Below are positions 10,127 to 15,982 of a stretch of DNA of 20,183 nucleotides, piece after piece. The stretch is from an uncultured Lachnospiraceae bacterium (GTDB lineage Bacteria > Bacillota_A > Clostridia > TANB77 > CAG-508). Each line of letters starts with the position of its first letter. Within the stretch, counting starts at the first letter, position 1. Under the pieces are notes generated by a model that did not search any database, had not been told where the DNA came from, and saw nothing but the letters and a program-made list of their open reading frames with translations. The stretch is taken from assembly GCA_947165105.1 (NCBI GenBank), contig CAMUZC010000020.1:1-20183 (forward strand), written 5' to 3'. Made by a program: the position numbers and the translations under genes.

Positions 10127-10513
10127 ATGAAAGCTATAAATAAAACAAACAGAAATATTTATTCAATATTAAAAGGATTTGGAATATCCTTAATTTTGAG
10201 TGTGATTTTTATATGGATATATGCATTAATTTTGGTAAAAACTAATATACAAGAGAATACAATAGTGCCAGTAATAATGGTTATAAGTAGTGTTAGTATT
10301 TTAATTGGAAGTTCAGCTTCGTGTTTGAAAGTTAAGAAAAATGGAATATTAAATGGAGCTTGTGTAGGAGGATTGTATTTTATTACGTTATATTTGCTTT
10401 CAAGCATAGCTTTATGCGGTTTTGGATTTAATGTTAAATCACTGCTTATAATTGCATTAGGAATAGCTTTTGGTGGAATAGGAGGAATTATTGGTGTAAA
10501 TATTAGAAAATGA
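10127..10513 (+). CDS. TIGR04086-like small membrane protein
   Basis: This 128-residue protein is almost entirely membrane-embedded, with helices at about 14-37, 44-66, 73-98 and 102-126 and a Gly-rich last helix (GIAFGGIGGIIGVNIR). By this pattern and its place near sec genes it resembles the TIGR04086 family of clostridial membrane proteins, whose function is unknown. The ribosome binding site is modest: TAAGG (10115-10119) lies 7 bases before the ATG, and AGAAAGG lies further back. A terminator precedes it and no clear promoter is seen in the 70-base gap, so its transcription is uncertain. It could also be a small unrelated membrane protein. Confidence 0.65.
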   Translation: MKAINKTNRNIYSILKGFGISLILSVIFIWIYALILVKTNIQENTIVPVIMVISSVSILIGSSASCLKVKKNGILNGACVGGLYFITLYLLSSIALCGFGFNVKSLLIIALGIAFGGIGGIIGVNIRK

Positions 10514-10523
10514 TGAGTTTATG

Positions 10524-10554
10524 TTATAAATTTTTGAACAGTAAAAATTTATAA
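10524..10554. repeat. AT-only 12-bp inverted repeat
   Basis: TTATAAATTTTT (10524-10535) pairs exactly with AAAAATTTATAA (10543-10554) across 7 bases. It lies just after the small membrane protein gene. The stem has no G-C pair and no following T tract, so it would be a weak terminator at best. Confidence 0.4.
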
Positions 10555-10571
10555 ATAATTTAAAAAAACAG

Positions 10572-10600
10572 TTGATATTTTTATTATTTTAATATAAAAT
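10572..10600 (+). promoter_or_regulatory. Possible promoter of the HD-secD-secF unit
   Basis: TTGATA (10572-10577), a 17-base spacer and TAAAAT (10595-10600) lie 24 bases before the HD-domain gene. In such AT-rich DNA chance matches are common, so support is moderate. Confidence 0.45.
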
Positions 10601-10623
10601 TTAAAAGTAATTGGAGGAATGAT

Positions 10624-11283
10624 ATGGTAACATTAGAAGACGTTAAGAATAATCCAGAGGTACAGCAATTAATTTTAGGTTCGCAAGAAGAATTAAATGC
10701 TTTGGGATATACAGAGCACTCTTTTAGACATATAGGAATTGTTTCAAAAAGAGCAGGAGATGTTCTTGAAATATTGGGATATGATGAAAGAAGAGTTGAA
10801 CTTGCGCGAATAGCAGGGTATTTACATGATATTGGAAATTGTGTGAATAGAACAGATCATGCTCATTCGGGAGCTATATTAGCTTATCAAATTTTAAAAG
10901 ATATGGGAATGGATGCAAAAGAAAGATCTGAGATAATTACAGCAATTGGAAATCATGACGAAAAAACAGGAACAGCTGTTAGTGACATTTCTGCTGCGTT
11001 GATACTTGCAGATAAGTCAGATGTTCATAGAGATAGAGTTGTAAATACTAACATGTCTACATTTGATAAACACGATAAGGTTAATTATGCTGTTACAAAT
11101 TCAAATTTTATTATTTCAAAAGAAAACAGAAAAGTAATATTGGACTTGACAATTGATACTAATATTTCACCAGTATTAGACTATTTTGAAATTTTTATGG
11201 ACAGAACCATGATGAGCAAACATGCAGCAAAATTTTTAAATATTTGGTTTGAATTAATTATCAATGATACAAAATTACTTTAA
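10624..11283 (+). CDS. HD-domain phosphohydrolase-like protein
   Basis: This 219-residue soluble protein carries an HD-type metal site. The residues visible are H36 in SFRHIG, H68-D69 in GYLHDIGN, H79/H81 in DHAHSG, H111 in GNHD and D130 in LILADKSD. HD proteins hydrolyse phosphate esters, often nucleotides or cyclic dinucleotides. The extra histidines suggest a two-metal site, but the substrate cannot be read from the sequence. GGAGG lies 6 bases before the ATG. The stop is 16 bases before the secD start, so it is probably the first gene of a unit with secD and secF. That pairing is seen here only as position; it does not by itself show a role in secretion. Confidence 0.8.
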   Translation: MVTLEDVKNNPEVQQLILGSQEELNALGYTEHSFRHIGIVSKRAGDVLEILGYDERRVELARIAGYLHDIGNCVNRTDHAHSGAILAYQILKDMGMDAKERSEIITAIGNHDEKTGTAVSDISAALILADKSDVHRDRVVNTNMSTFDKHDKVNYAVTNSNFIISKENRKVILDLTIDTNISPVLDYFEIFMDRTMMSKHAAKFLNIWFELIINDTKLL

Positions 11284-11299
11284 AATGGGAGGAATAGAA

Positions 11300-12724
11300 G
11301 TGAAAAAAGAGGGTTCTTTAAAATCAATTTTAGCAATATTAGTTATAGTATTAATTTGTGTAGTTTCTTTAGGTGGAATATATGTAAAGGATAAAAACTT
11401 TATGAAAAATATTTTGCCTGATTATGTTTTAGGACAAGATTTAAATGGTAGTATAATTATGAAATTAGACGTAAATAAACCAGAAGAGTCTTCAGAAGCA
11501 ACAGAAGAAAATGCTGAAAATGTGGAAGAAGATGCAGAACAAGCTGAAAGTGAAGAGGCATCTGAAAATAATAATTCAGAAAATAAAGAAAATAAAGAAA
11601 ATAAAGAAAATGGACAAGCAGAGGATATTTATAATGCAAAAAATTATAAAAAATCAAAATCTATAATAGAAAAAAGATTTAAAGTGGCAGGTATTGAACA
11701 ATATGAGGTGCGTCTTGACGAACAATCTGGAAGTATTGTGGTTGAAGTGCCAAAAAATATAGATTCTTCAGTATTGCAAAGTATATATCAAACTGGTAAA
11801 ACTGAAATAAAAATTACAGAAACAAATGAAGTTATTGCTGATAAAAACAATATAAAAGAATTTGCTACATCTATTGATGATACTTATGCTAGTGTTGGCG
11901 TAGGGTCAAATGTAAAAATAGATATTAAATTTAATCAAGATGCAGTAAAAAAATTCAAAGAATTAAAAAATAATTACAAACCAGGAACAAATGAAAGTGG
12001 AATTGTTACAGAAAATAATGTTTCAATTCTTGTTGATGGAAGTTCAATTGTTTCATTAACAGAGACAGAGTTCTTACAATCAGCAGTAAATGGTAGTGTT
12101 CAATTATATGGTAACTACACAACTGATTTCAAAACACTAACAAGTTCTTTAAATGGAATTAACAGTATTAAGATGTTAGTTGAAACAGATGATTTACCAG
12201 TTACTTATACAAGAAGTTATCAAAGTGATGTTATTAATTCAAATGTAAATAAATATGGAATAATTAGCGTTTTCGCAATTGTTTTAATCGCAATGTTAGT
12301 ATATTTATTATATAAATTCAAATTAAAAGGATTATTAGCAGAAATTAATATCATAGGTTTTGCTTCATTACTTTTATTGATAATAAGATTTACAAAAGTT
12401 GAAATATCAATAGCTTCATTAGTTGCAATTGGAGGAATGTTAGCATTACAATTTATTTATTTGATTAAATTATTAGGTAATGAAAAAGTTATATCTAAAG
12501 TATTTAATAGTGAAACATTAGAATTTTCAAAAACACTAATACCATTGTTAATTTTAAGTGTGTTTACTGCACTTATTCCAGCGTTAGAAAGTTCAAAAAT
12601 TATACCTTTTGGAAATATTCAAGGAATGGCAAACTTTGGAATGGTTGGATTCTGGGGATTAATCGTATTTGAAATATTCAATAATGTTATTACAAGAGCA
12701 ATGTTTACAAATGCAAAAAAATAA
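11300..12724 (+). CDS. secD: Divergent SecD-like translocase subunit
   Basis: A GTG start at 11300 is chosen because GGGAGG (11287-11292) sits 7 bases upstream. An ATG at 11264 would overlap the HD gene and lacks such a site. The 474 residues follow the SecD plan: helix 1 at about 8-28, GQDLNGS (45-51) in place of the usual GLDLxGG, an extracytoplasmic domain to about 310, then five helices (about 317-338, 343-363, 368-392, 411-428, 443-467). KSIIEKRFKVAGIEQYEVR matches the family's xxVIxxRVxxxGVxExxIQ segment. SecD normally works with SecF and SecYEG, using the proton or sodium gradient to pull exported proteins. Here the helix-4 motif usually written GMAVDANVLIFERI reads GMLALQFIYLIKLL, so the conserved Asp is lost. 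Residues 61-108 are an acidic Glu/Asn/Lys-rich insertion. SecD identity is likely; activity is doubtful. Confidence 0.8.
   Translation: MKKEGSLKSILAILVIVLICVVSLGGIYVKDKNFMKNILPDYVLGQDLNGSIIMKLDVNKPEESSEATEENAENVEEDAEQAESEEASENNNSENKENKENKENGQAEDIYNAKNYKKSKSIIEKRFKVAGIEQYEVRLDEQSGSIVVEVPKNIDSSVLQSIYQTGKTEIKITETNEVIADKNNIKEFATSIDDTYASVGVGSNVKIDIKFNQDAVKKFKELKNNYKPGTNESGIVTENNVSILVDGSSIVSLTETEFLQSAVNGSVQLYGNYTTDFKTLTSSLNGINSIKMLVETDDLPVTYTRSYQSDVINSNVNKYGIISVFAIVLIAMLVYLLYKFKLKGLLAEINIIGFASLLLLIIRFTKVEISIASLVAIGGMLALQFIYLIKLLGNEKVISKVFNSETLEFSKTLIPLLILSVFTALIPALESSKIIPFGNIQGMANFGMVGFWGLIVFEIFNNVITRAMFTNAKK
11579..11611 (+). repeat. Short tandem repeat, GAAAATAAA x 3.5, inside secD
   Basis: Three exact copies of the 9-base unit start at 11579, 11588 and 11597, and a partial fourth starts at 11606. 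The length is a multiple of three, so changes in copy number would keep the frame and add or remove KEN-type residue triplets in the acidic insertion. Confidence 0.85.
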
Positions 12725-12747
12725 ATAAGTTGAAAGAGGGAAAAAAT

Positions 12748-13380
12748 ATGAAAAACAAATTTTTAGCAGTAGTAGCTGCTATAATCCTTATAGGAATAAT
12801 AGTTATGGCTGCTGTTGGTTTTAATTTAGATGCAAATTATAAAGAATATAAATTAATAGAAGTTAAAATTGGAAAAGAATTTAAAGTAGGAGATATTGAG
12901 TCAATTACTAATGAAGTTTTTTCAGGTAAAAAAGTTCAAATACAAAAGGTTGGAGACTTTGCAGATTCTGTTGCAATAAAACTAATTGATTCAGATGTGT
13001 CTGATGAACAAAAAAATACATTAAATACAAAAATTAATGAGAAATTTGGAATTGAAAATACAGTAGATAGCATTAATGTTAATACAATACCAAAAATTAA
13101 AGTGTTTGATTTAATTAAACCTTATTTAGTTCCTTTAGCTATCATTACATTTATTGTTTTAATATATATGGTTGTTAGATTTAGAAAAATTGGTGTTGCT
13201 AAAGTTGCAGCGCAAACTATAGGAATGACAGTAATGGCAGAATTATTGTTTTTTGCAATCATTGCTATTACAAGACATCCAATTAATTCATTAGTAATGC
13301 CTGTAGCATTAATCATTTATGTTACAATTCTTACAATGTTAACAGGAATGTATGAAAAGCAAAGATCAATAGAAGAGTAA
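12748..13380 (+). CDS. secF: Truncated, divergent SecF-like subunit
   Basis: The ATG at 12748 follows AAGAGGG by 7 bases; a TTG at 12730 has no support. The 210-residue product has helix 1 at about 4-26, an extracytoplasmic domain (27-120) and three more helices (about 125-145, 151-176, 180-201), then stops. Canonical SecF is close to 300 residues with six helices, so the last helix pair is absent. The signature that normally follows helix 4 (SINDTIVVFDRIRE) has no counterpart: TILTMLTGMYEKQR stands there and lacks the Asp. Position right after secD (23-base gap) and the fold outline support SecF; sequence support is weaker. No remnant of the missing part follows, because a terminator begins 20 bases after the stop. 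It could also be a repurposed SecF-like protein. Confidence 0.68.
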   Translation: MKNKFLAVVAAIILIGIIVMAAVGFNLDANYKEYKLIEVKIGKEFKVGDIESITNEVFSGKKVQIQKVGDFADSVAIKLIDSDVSDEQKNTLNTKINEKFGIENTVDSINVNTIPKIKVFDLIKPYLVPLAIITFIVLIYMVVRFRKIGVAKVAAQTIGMTVMAELLFFAIIAITRHPINSLVMPVALIIYVTILTMLTGMYEKQRSIEE

Positions 13381-13400
13381 TTATTTAAATAAGTTAATAA

Positions 13401-13448
13401 ACAAAAAAAGACGTTATGAATATAATATATTATAATGTCTTTTTTTGT
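13401..13448 (+). terminator. Intrinsic terminator after secF
   Basis: ACAAAAAAAGACGTTAT (13401-13417) pairs with ATAATGTCTTTTTTTGT (13432-13448) with a single G-T pair. The T-rich 3' arm gives the tail. It closes the HD-secD-secF unit. Confidence 0.85.
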
Positions 13449-13504
13449 TGCAATTATATGTCGAAATTGCTGCTGAAGAATGTGTTAATAAGGAGGAGTT
13501 AATT

Positions 13505-13846
13505 TTGAAAAAATGGTTATACAAATTCCAAAAAAAGTTTGCACGTAGTTTGGAAAATGATATAAGTTATAACATGATGCAAAGAATGATTAAGGAAAAT
13601 TCAGAGGTTGTAGTTATTGATGTTAGAACGAGGGATGAGTTTGGATACAATCATTTGAGAGGAGCTATAAATATTCCATTGCAAGATATTTGCGAAGAGA
13701 AGGTAAGAAGATATGTGAGAAATAAATTATGTGTAATAATCGTATATTGTGAGTATGGTGGTAGAAGTAAAAAGGCTATGAATAAATTAAAGAAAATGGG
13801 ATATGAAAATGTATATAATTTAGATGGTGGAATTGAAAATATATAA
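13505..13846 (+). CDS. Small single-domain rhodanese
   Basis: A TTG start at 13505 is chosen because AGGAGG (13491-13496) lies 8 bases upstream; the frame's earlier TTG at 13445 falls in the terminator. The 113-residue product is one rhodanese domain. VVIDVRTRDEFGYNHLRGAINIP (split about 36-58) is the family's N-terminal signature, and VYCEYGGRSKKA has the active Cys82 in a CxxxGxRS loop. It ends with VYNLDGGIENI. Such proteins carry sulfane sulfur for sulfur trafficking in the cytoplasm; the acceptor is unknown. The gene follows the secF terminator with no clear promoter between, and it converges on the glycosyltransferase gene. Confidence 0.9.
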   Translation: MKKWLYKFQKKFARSLENDISYNMMQRMIKENSEVVVIDVRTRDEFGYNHLRGAINIPLQDICEEKVRRYVRNKLCVIIVYCEYGGRSKKAMNKLKKMGYENVYNLDGGIENI

Positions 13847-13893
13847 AATTAGACGAAAAGTATCAAGAAGAAATGATATTTTTCGTCTAATTT
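13846..13893. terminator. Bidirectional terminator between convergent genes
   Basis: The left arm (13846-13865) pairs with the right arm (13874-13893) over 20 positions with one G-T pair, around an 8-base loop. A-rich and T-rich ends provide tails on both strands. It overlaps the last base of the rhodanese stop and ends 4 bases before the glycosyltransferase stop. Confidence 0.9.
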
Positions 13894-13897
13894 AAAA

Positions 13898-14860
13898 TTA
13901 TTTTCTGTTTAAATTTGTTTCTTTTTCGCCATTATATGTATCTATAAAATATATTGGTCTATGTTTAGTTTCATAAAATGCTCTTCCCAGATATTCACCA
14001 ATTACTCCAAGGAATATTAATTGAATCCCGCCTAGGAATAGTATTACTACCATTGTTGAAGCATAACCTGGCATATCAATTCCATAAATTAAAGTTTTTA
14101 TAATTATAAATAACATATATATAAAACCAATAAGTGAAACCAAAACACCTATTACAGCAGACCATCTAAGTGGTGCTGTTGTAAATGAAGTTATTCCATC
14201 AATTGATAAATCTATTAGTTTTTTATAATTCCATTTAGTTTTACCTGCAGCTCTAGGATCTCTATCATATAAAATTTCTTTTTTATTATAGCCAATCCAA
14301 CTAAATAATCCTTTTGTATATCTTTGAGATTCTCTAATTTGTTTTAAAGCTTCAACACAACGTCTGTCTAATAATCTGAAATCTCCAGTATCTTTCTGAA
14401 TTTCAATTTTTGTGACACTTTGCAATGTTTTATAATACATTTTTGATGTGAATTTTTTTAGCCATGTTTCGCCTTTTCTAGACTTTCTTTTTGCATAAAC
14501 ATCATCATAACCTTGTTCCCAGTATTCAATCATTTCAGGAATTAATTCTGGTGGATCTTGTAAATCTGCATCTATTATGATAACTGCATCTCCTTTTGCA
14601 TAGTCTAGTCCTGCTATCATTGCAGTTTCTTTACCAAAGTTTCTAGATAAGTTTAAATAGCAAACTCTGTTATCATGTCTTCTTAATTCTTTCATTATAT
14701 TTAAAGTATTATCTTTGCTACCATCATTAATAAGTAAAATTTCAAAATCATAGTTTGGAATGCTATTCATTAATTTTGATAGTCTTTCATATAGCATATA
14801 TAGTACGTCTTCTTCATTATATGCTGGTACAAGTATTGTTATTAATTTTTTATTTTCCAT
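13898..14860 (-). CDS. GT2-family polyprenyl-phosphate glycosyltransferase (GtrB/CsbB/DPM1-like)
   Basis: This 320-residue protein has an N-terminal GT-A domain (about 1-225) and two C-terminal membrane helices (about 232-257 and 268-294), the layout of GtrB-type enzymes. ILVPAYNEE (9-17), INDGSKDNT (44-52), LSRNFGKETAM (71-81) and DADLQDPPE (97-105) are the family motifs; the DAD is the metal-nucleotide site. GKTKWNYKKL (206-215) is the conserved stretch before the membrane part. The enzyme is expected to transfer a sugar from a nucleotide sugar to undecaprenyl phosphate at the inner face of the membrane, for later use on wall polymers or other glycans. The sugar is not predictable. AAGGAGG lies 7 bases before the ATG. 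No flippase or second glycosyltransferase is adjacent. Confidence 0.93.
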   Translation of the reverse strand: MENKKLITILVPAYNEEDVLYMLYERLSKLMNSIPNYDFEILLINDGSKDNTLNIMKELRRHDNRVCYLNLSRNFGKETAMIAGLDYAKGDAVIIIDADLQDPPELIPEMIEYWEQGYDDVYAKRKSRKGETWLKKFTSKMYYKTLQSVTKIEIQKDTGDFRLLDRRCVEALKQIRESQRYTKGLFSWIGYNKKEILYDRDPRAAGKTKWNYKKLIDLSIDGITSFTTAPLRWSAVIGVLVSLIGFIYMLFIIIKTLIYGIDMPGYASTMVVILFLGGIQLIFLGVIGEYLGRAFYETKHRPIYFIDTYNGEKETNLNRK

Positions 14861-14889
14861 TTATTTTCCTCCTTAGAGATACTACGTAT

Positions 14890-14917
14890 ATTATAACATA
14901 ATTTTTTGTTTTGTCCA
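14890..14917 (-). promoter_or_regulatory. Promoter of the glycosyltransferase gene
   Basis: On the minus strand, TGGACA (14917-14912), a 16-base spacer and an exact TATAAT (14895-14890) lie about 30 bases before the start codon. Confidence 0.65.
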
Positions 14918-14959
14918 TAGGTTGTGGAAGTTCATAGAAATCTTGAACAACAGAGGGGA

Positions 14960-14988
14960 TAGACATTAATTAAGAATTAGTATATAAT
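14960..14988 (+). promoter_or_regulatory. Promoter of the RluA-type gene, implying a leaderless mRNA
   Basis: TAGACA (14960-14965), a 17-base spacer and an exact TATAAT (14983-14988) end only 6 bases before the ATG at 14995. Transcription would therefore begin at or within a base or two of the start codon. Confidence 0.7.
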
Positions 14989-14994
14989 AGTAGC

Positions 14995-15864
14995 ATGAAA
15001 AGTTTAATAGTTAATGAAAAATATAATGGTAAAAAATTAAGTCAATTTTTATTTGATAATTTTAATGGACTTACAAATAATACTTTTAATAAGACTTTAA
15101 GAAAAAAAGATATTAGAATTAATGATGTTAGGGTATCTGAAAATAAAACTATATATGAAGGAGATGAAATAAAAGTATATATAGTTGATGATTTATTGTA
15201 TAAGAAAGATACTAACAGTCAAATTGAAATTGTATATGAAGATTCTAATATTGTTGTTTTTAACAAGCCAGAGAATATTGAAGTTACGGGCGAGAACTCT
15301 TTGGAGACATATGCTGAAAAGATATATGAAAATCAATTTATTAAACCATGTCATAGATTGGATAGAAATACAACTGGGCTGGTTTTATTTGCAAAAGATG
15401 AAGAAAGTTTGAACATTTTGCTAAATATGTTTAAAAATCGTAATATTCAAAAACATTATAGATGCGTTGTAGTGGGAATTCCAAGACAAGATTCAAAAAT
15501 TCTTGAAGCATATTTATTCAAAGATAATAAAAAATCTATGGTATATATTTCTGATACACCAAAAACAGGTTATAGAAAAATTGTAACATCATATAAAATT
15601 ATAAAAAAAGATTATGAAAACAATTTAGCTACTTTAGATGTGGAACTTCATACTGGAAGAACACATCAAATTAGAGCACATTTAGCACATATTGGTTTTC
15701 CAATTTTGGGTGATGGAAAATATGGAATTAATAATGTTAATAAGAAATTCAAAGCAAAAACTCAAAAATTATGTAGTTATAGTTTGAAATTTAATTTTAA
15801 TGGGGAAAAAAATAAATTAGATTATTTAGATAATCAATTGATTAAGTTAAAAAAATCATATTAA
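14995..15864 (+). CDS. RluA-family pseudouridine synthase
   Basis: This 289-residue protein has an S4-like RNA-binding N-terminal part (about 1-62, including a KTLRKKDIRIND stretch). The RluA catalytic domain follows, with HRLDRNTTGL at 120-129, where Asp123 is the catalytic residue. ELHTGRTHQIRAHLAHIGFPILGD, split over roughly 217-240, is the second family signature. It isomerises uridines in rRNA or tRNA; the target site cannot be told from sequence. There is no Shine-Dalgarno sequence before the ATG, and the -10 box is only 6 bases away. Because the S4-like domain begins at the first residues, this start is still the best, and translation is probably leaderless. The gene stands alone. Confidence 0.92.
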   Translation: MKSLIVNEKYNGKKLSQFLFDNFNGLTNNTFNKTLRKKDIRINDVRVSENKTIYEGDEIKVYIVDDLLYKKDTNSQIEIVYEDSNIVVFNKPENIEVTGENSLETYAEKIYENQFIKPCHRLDRNTTGLVLFAKDEESLNILLNMFKNRNIQKHYRCVVVGIPRQDSKILEAYLFKDNKKSMVYISDTPKTGYRKIVTSYKIIKKDYENNLATLDVELHTGRTHQIRAHLAHIGFPILGDGKYGINNVNKKFKAKTQKLCSYSLKFNFNGEKNKLDYLDNQLIKLKKSY

Positions 15865-15899
15865 AGACATTATGATAATTAAATATAAGTAAAGTAAAC

Positions 15900-15928
15900 T
15901 TGACATAGCACAAATTATATAGTATAAT
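15900..15928 (+). promoter_or_regulatory. Exact-consensus sigma-A-type promoter of the ABC exporter
   Basis: TTGACA (15900-15905), 17 bases and TATAAT (15923-15928) match consensus at all twelve positions. The predicted start is at about 15935. The spacer, -10 box and start site all lie inside the palindrome at 15904-15938. Confidence 0.88.
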
Positions 15929-15938
15929 TTGTGCTATG
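15904..15938. promoter_or_regulatory. 16-bp perfect palindrome over the promoter, candidate operator
   Basis: CATAGCACAAATTATA (15904-15919) and TATAATTTGTGCTATG (15923-15938) are exact reverse complements around TAG. No T tract follows, so a terminator role is unlikely. The position, covering the last bases of the -35 box to just past the start site, fits a repressor site that silences an otherwise maximal promoter. Confidence 0.68.
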
Positions 15939-15982
15939 TTGGATTATATCAACAAATTCAAAAGAAAGGAAAAAGAGATAAA

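Noticed and set aside
11579..11611. GAAAATAAA repeats as a CRISPR-like or mobile-element feature
   Set aside because: Units are 9 bases, contiguous, without spacers and in frame within secD.
15185..15412. Second plus-strand open frame inside the RluA-type gene
   Set aside because: It overlaps the catalytic region of a well-supported gene in another frame and has no start signals.
15929..15982. Upstream TTG start for the ABC permease
   Set aside because: It lies in the -10/start-site region, before the predicted transcript begins.
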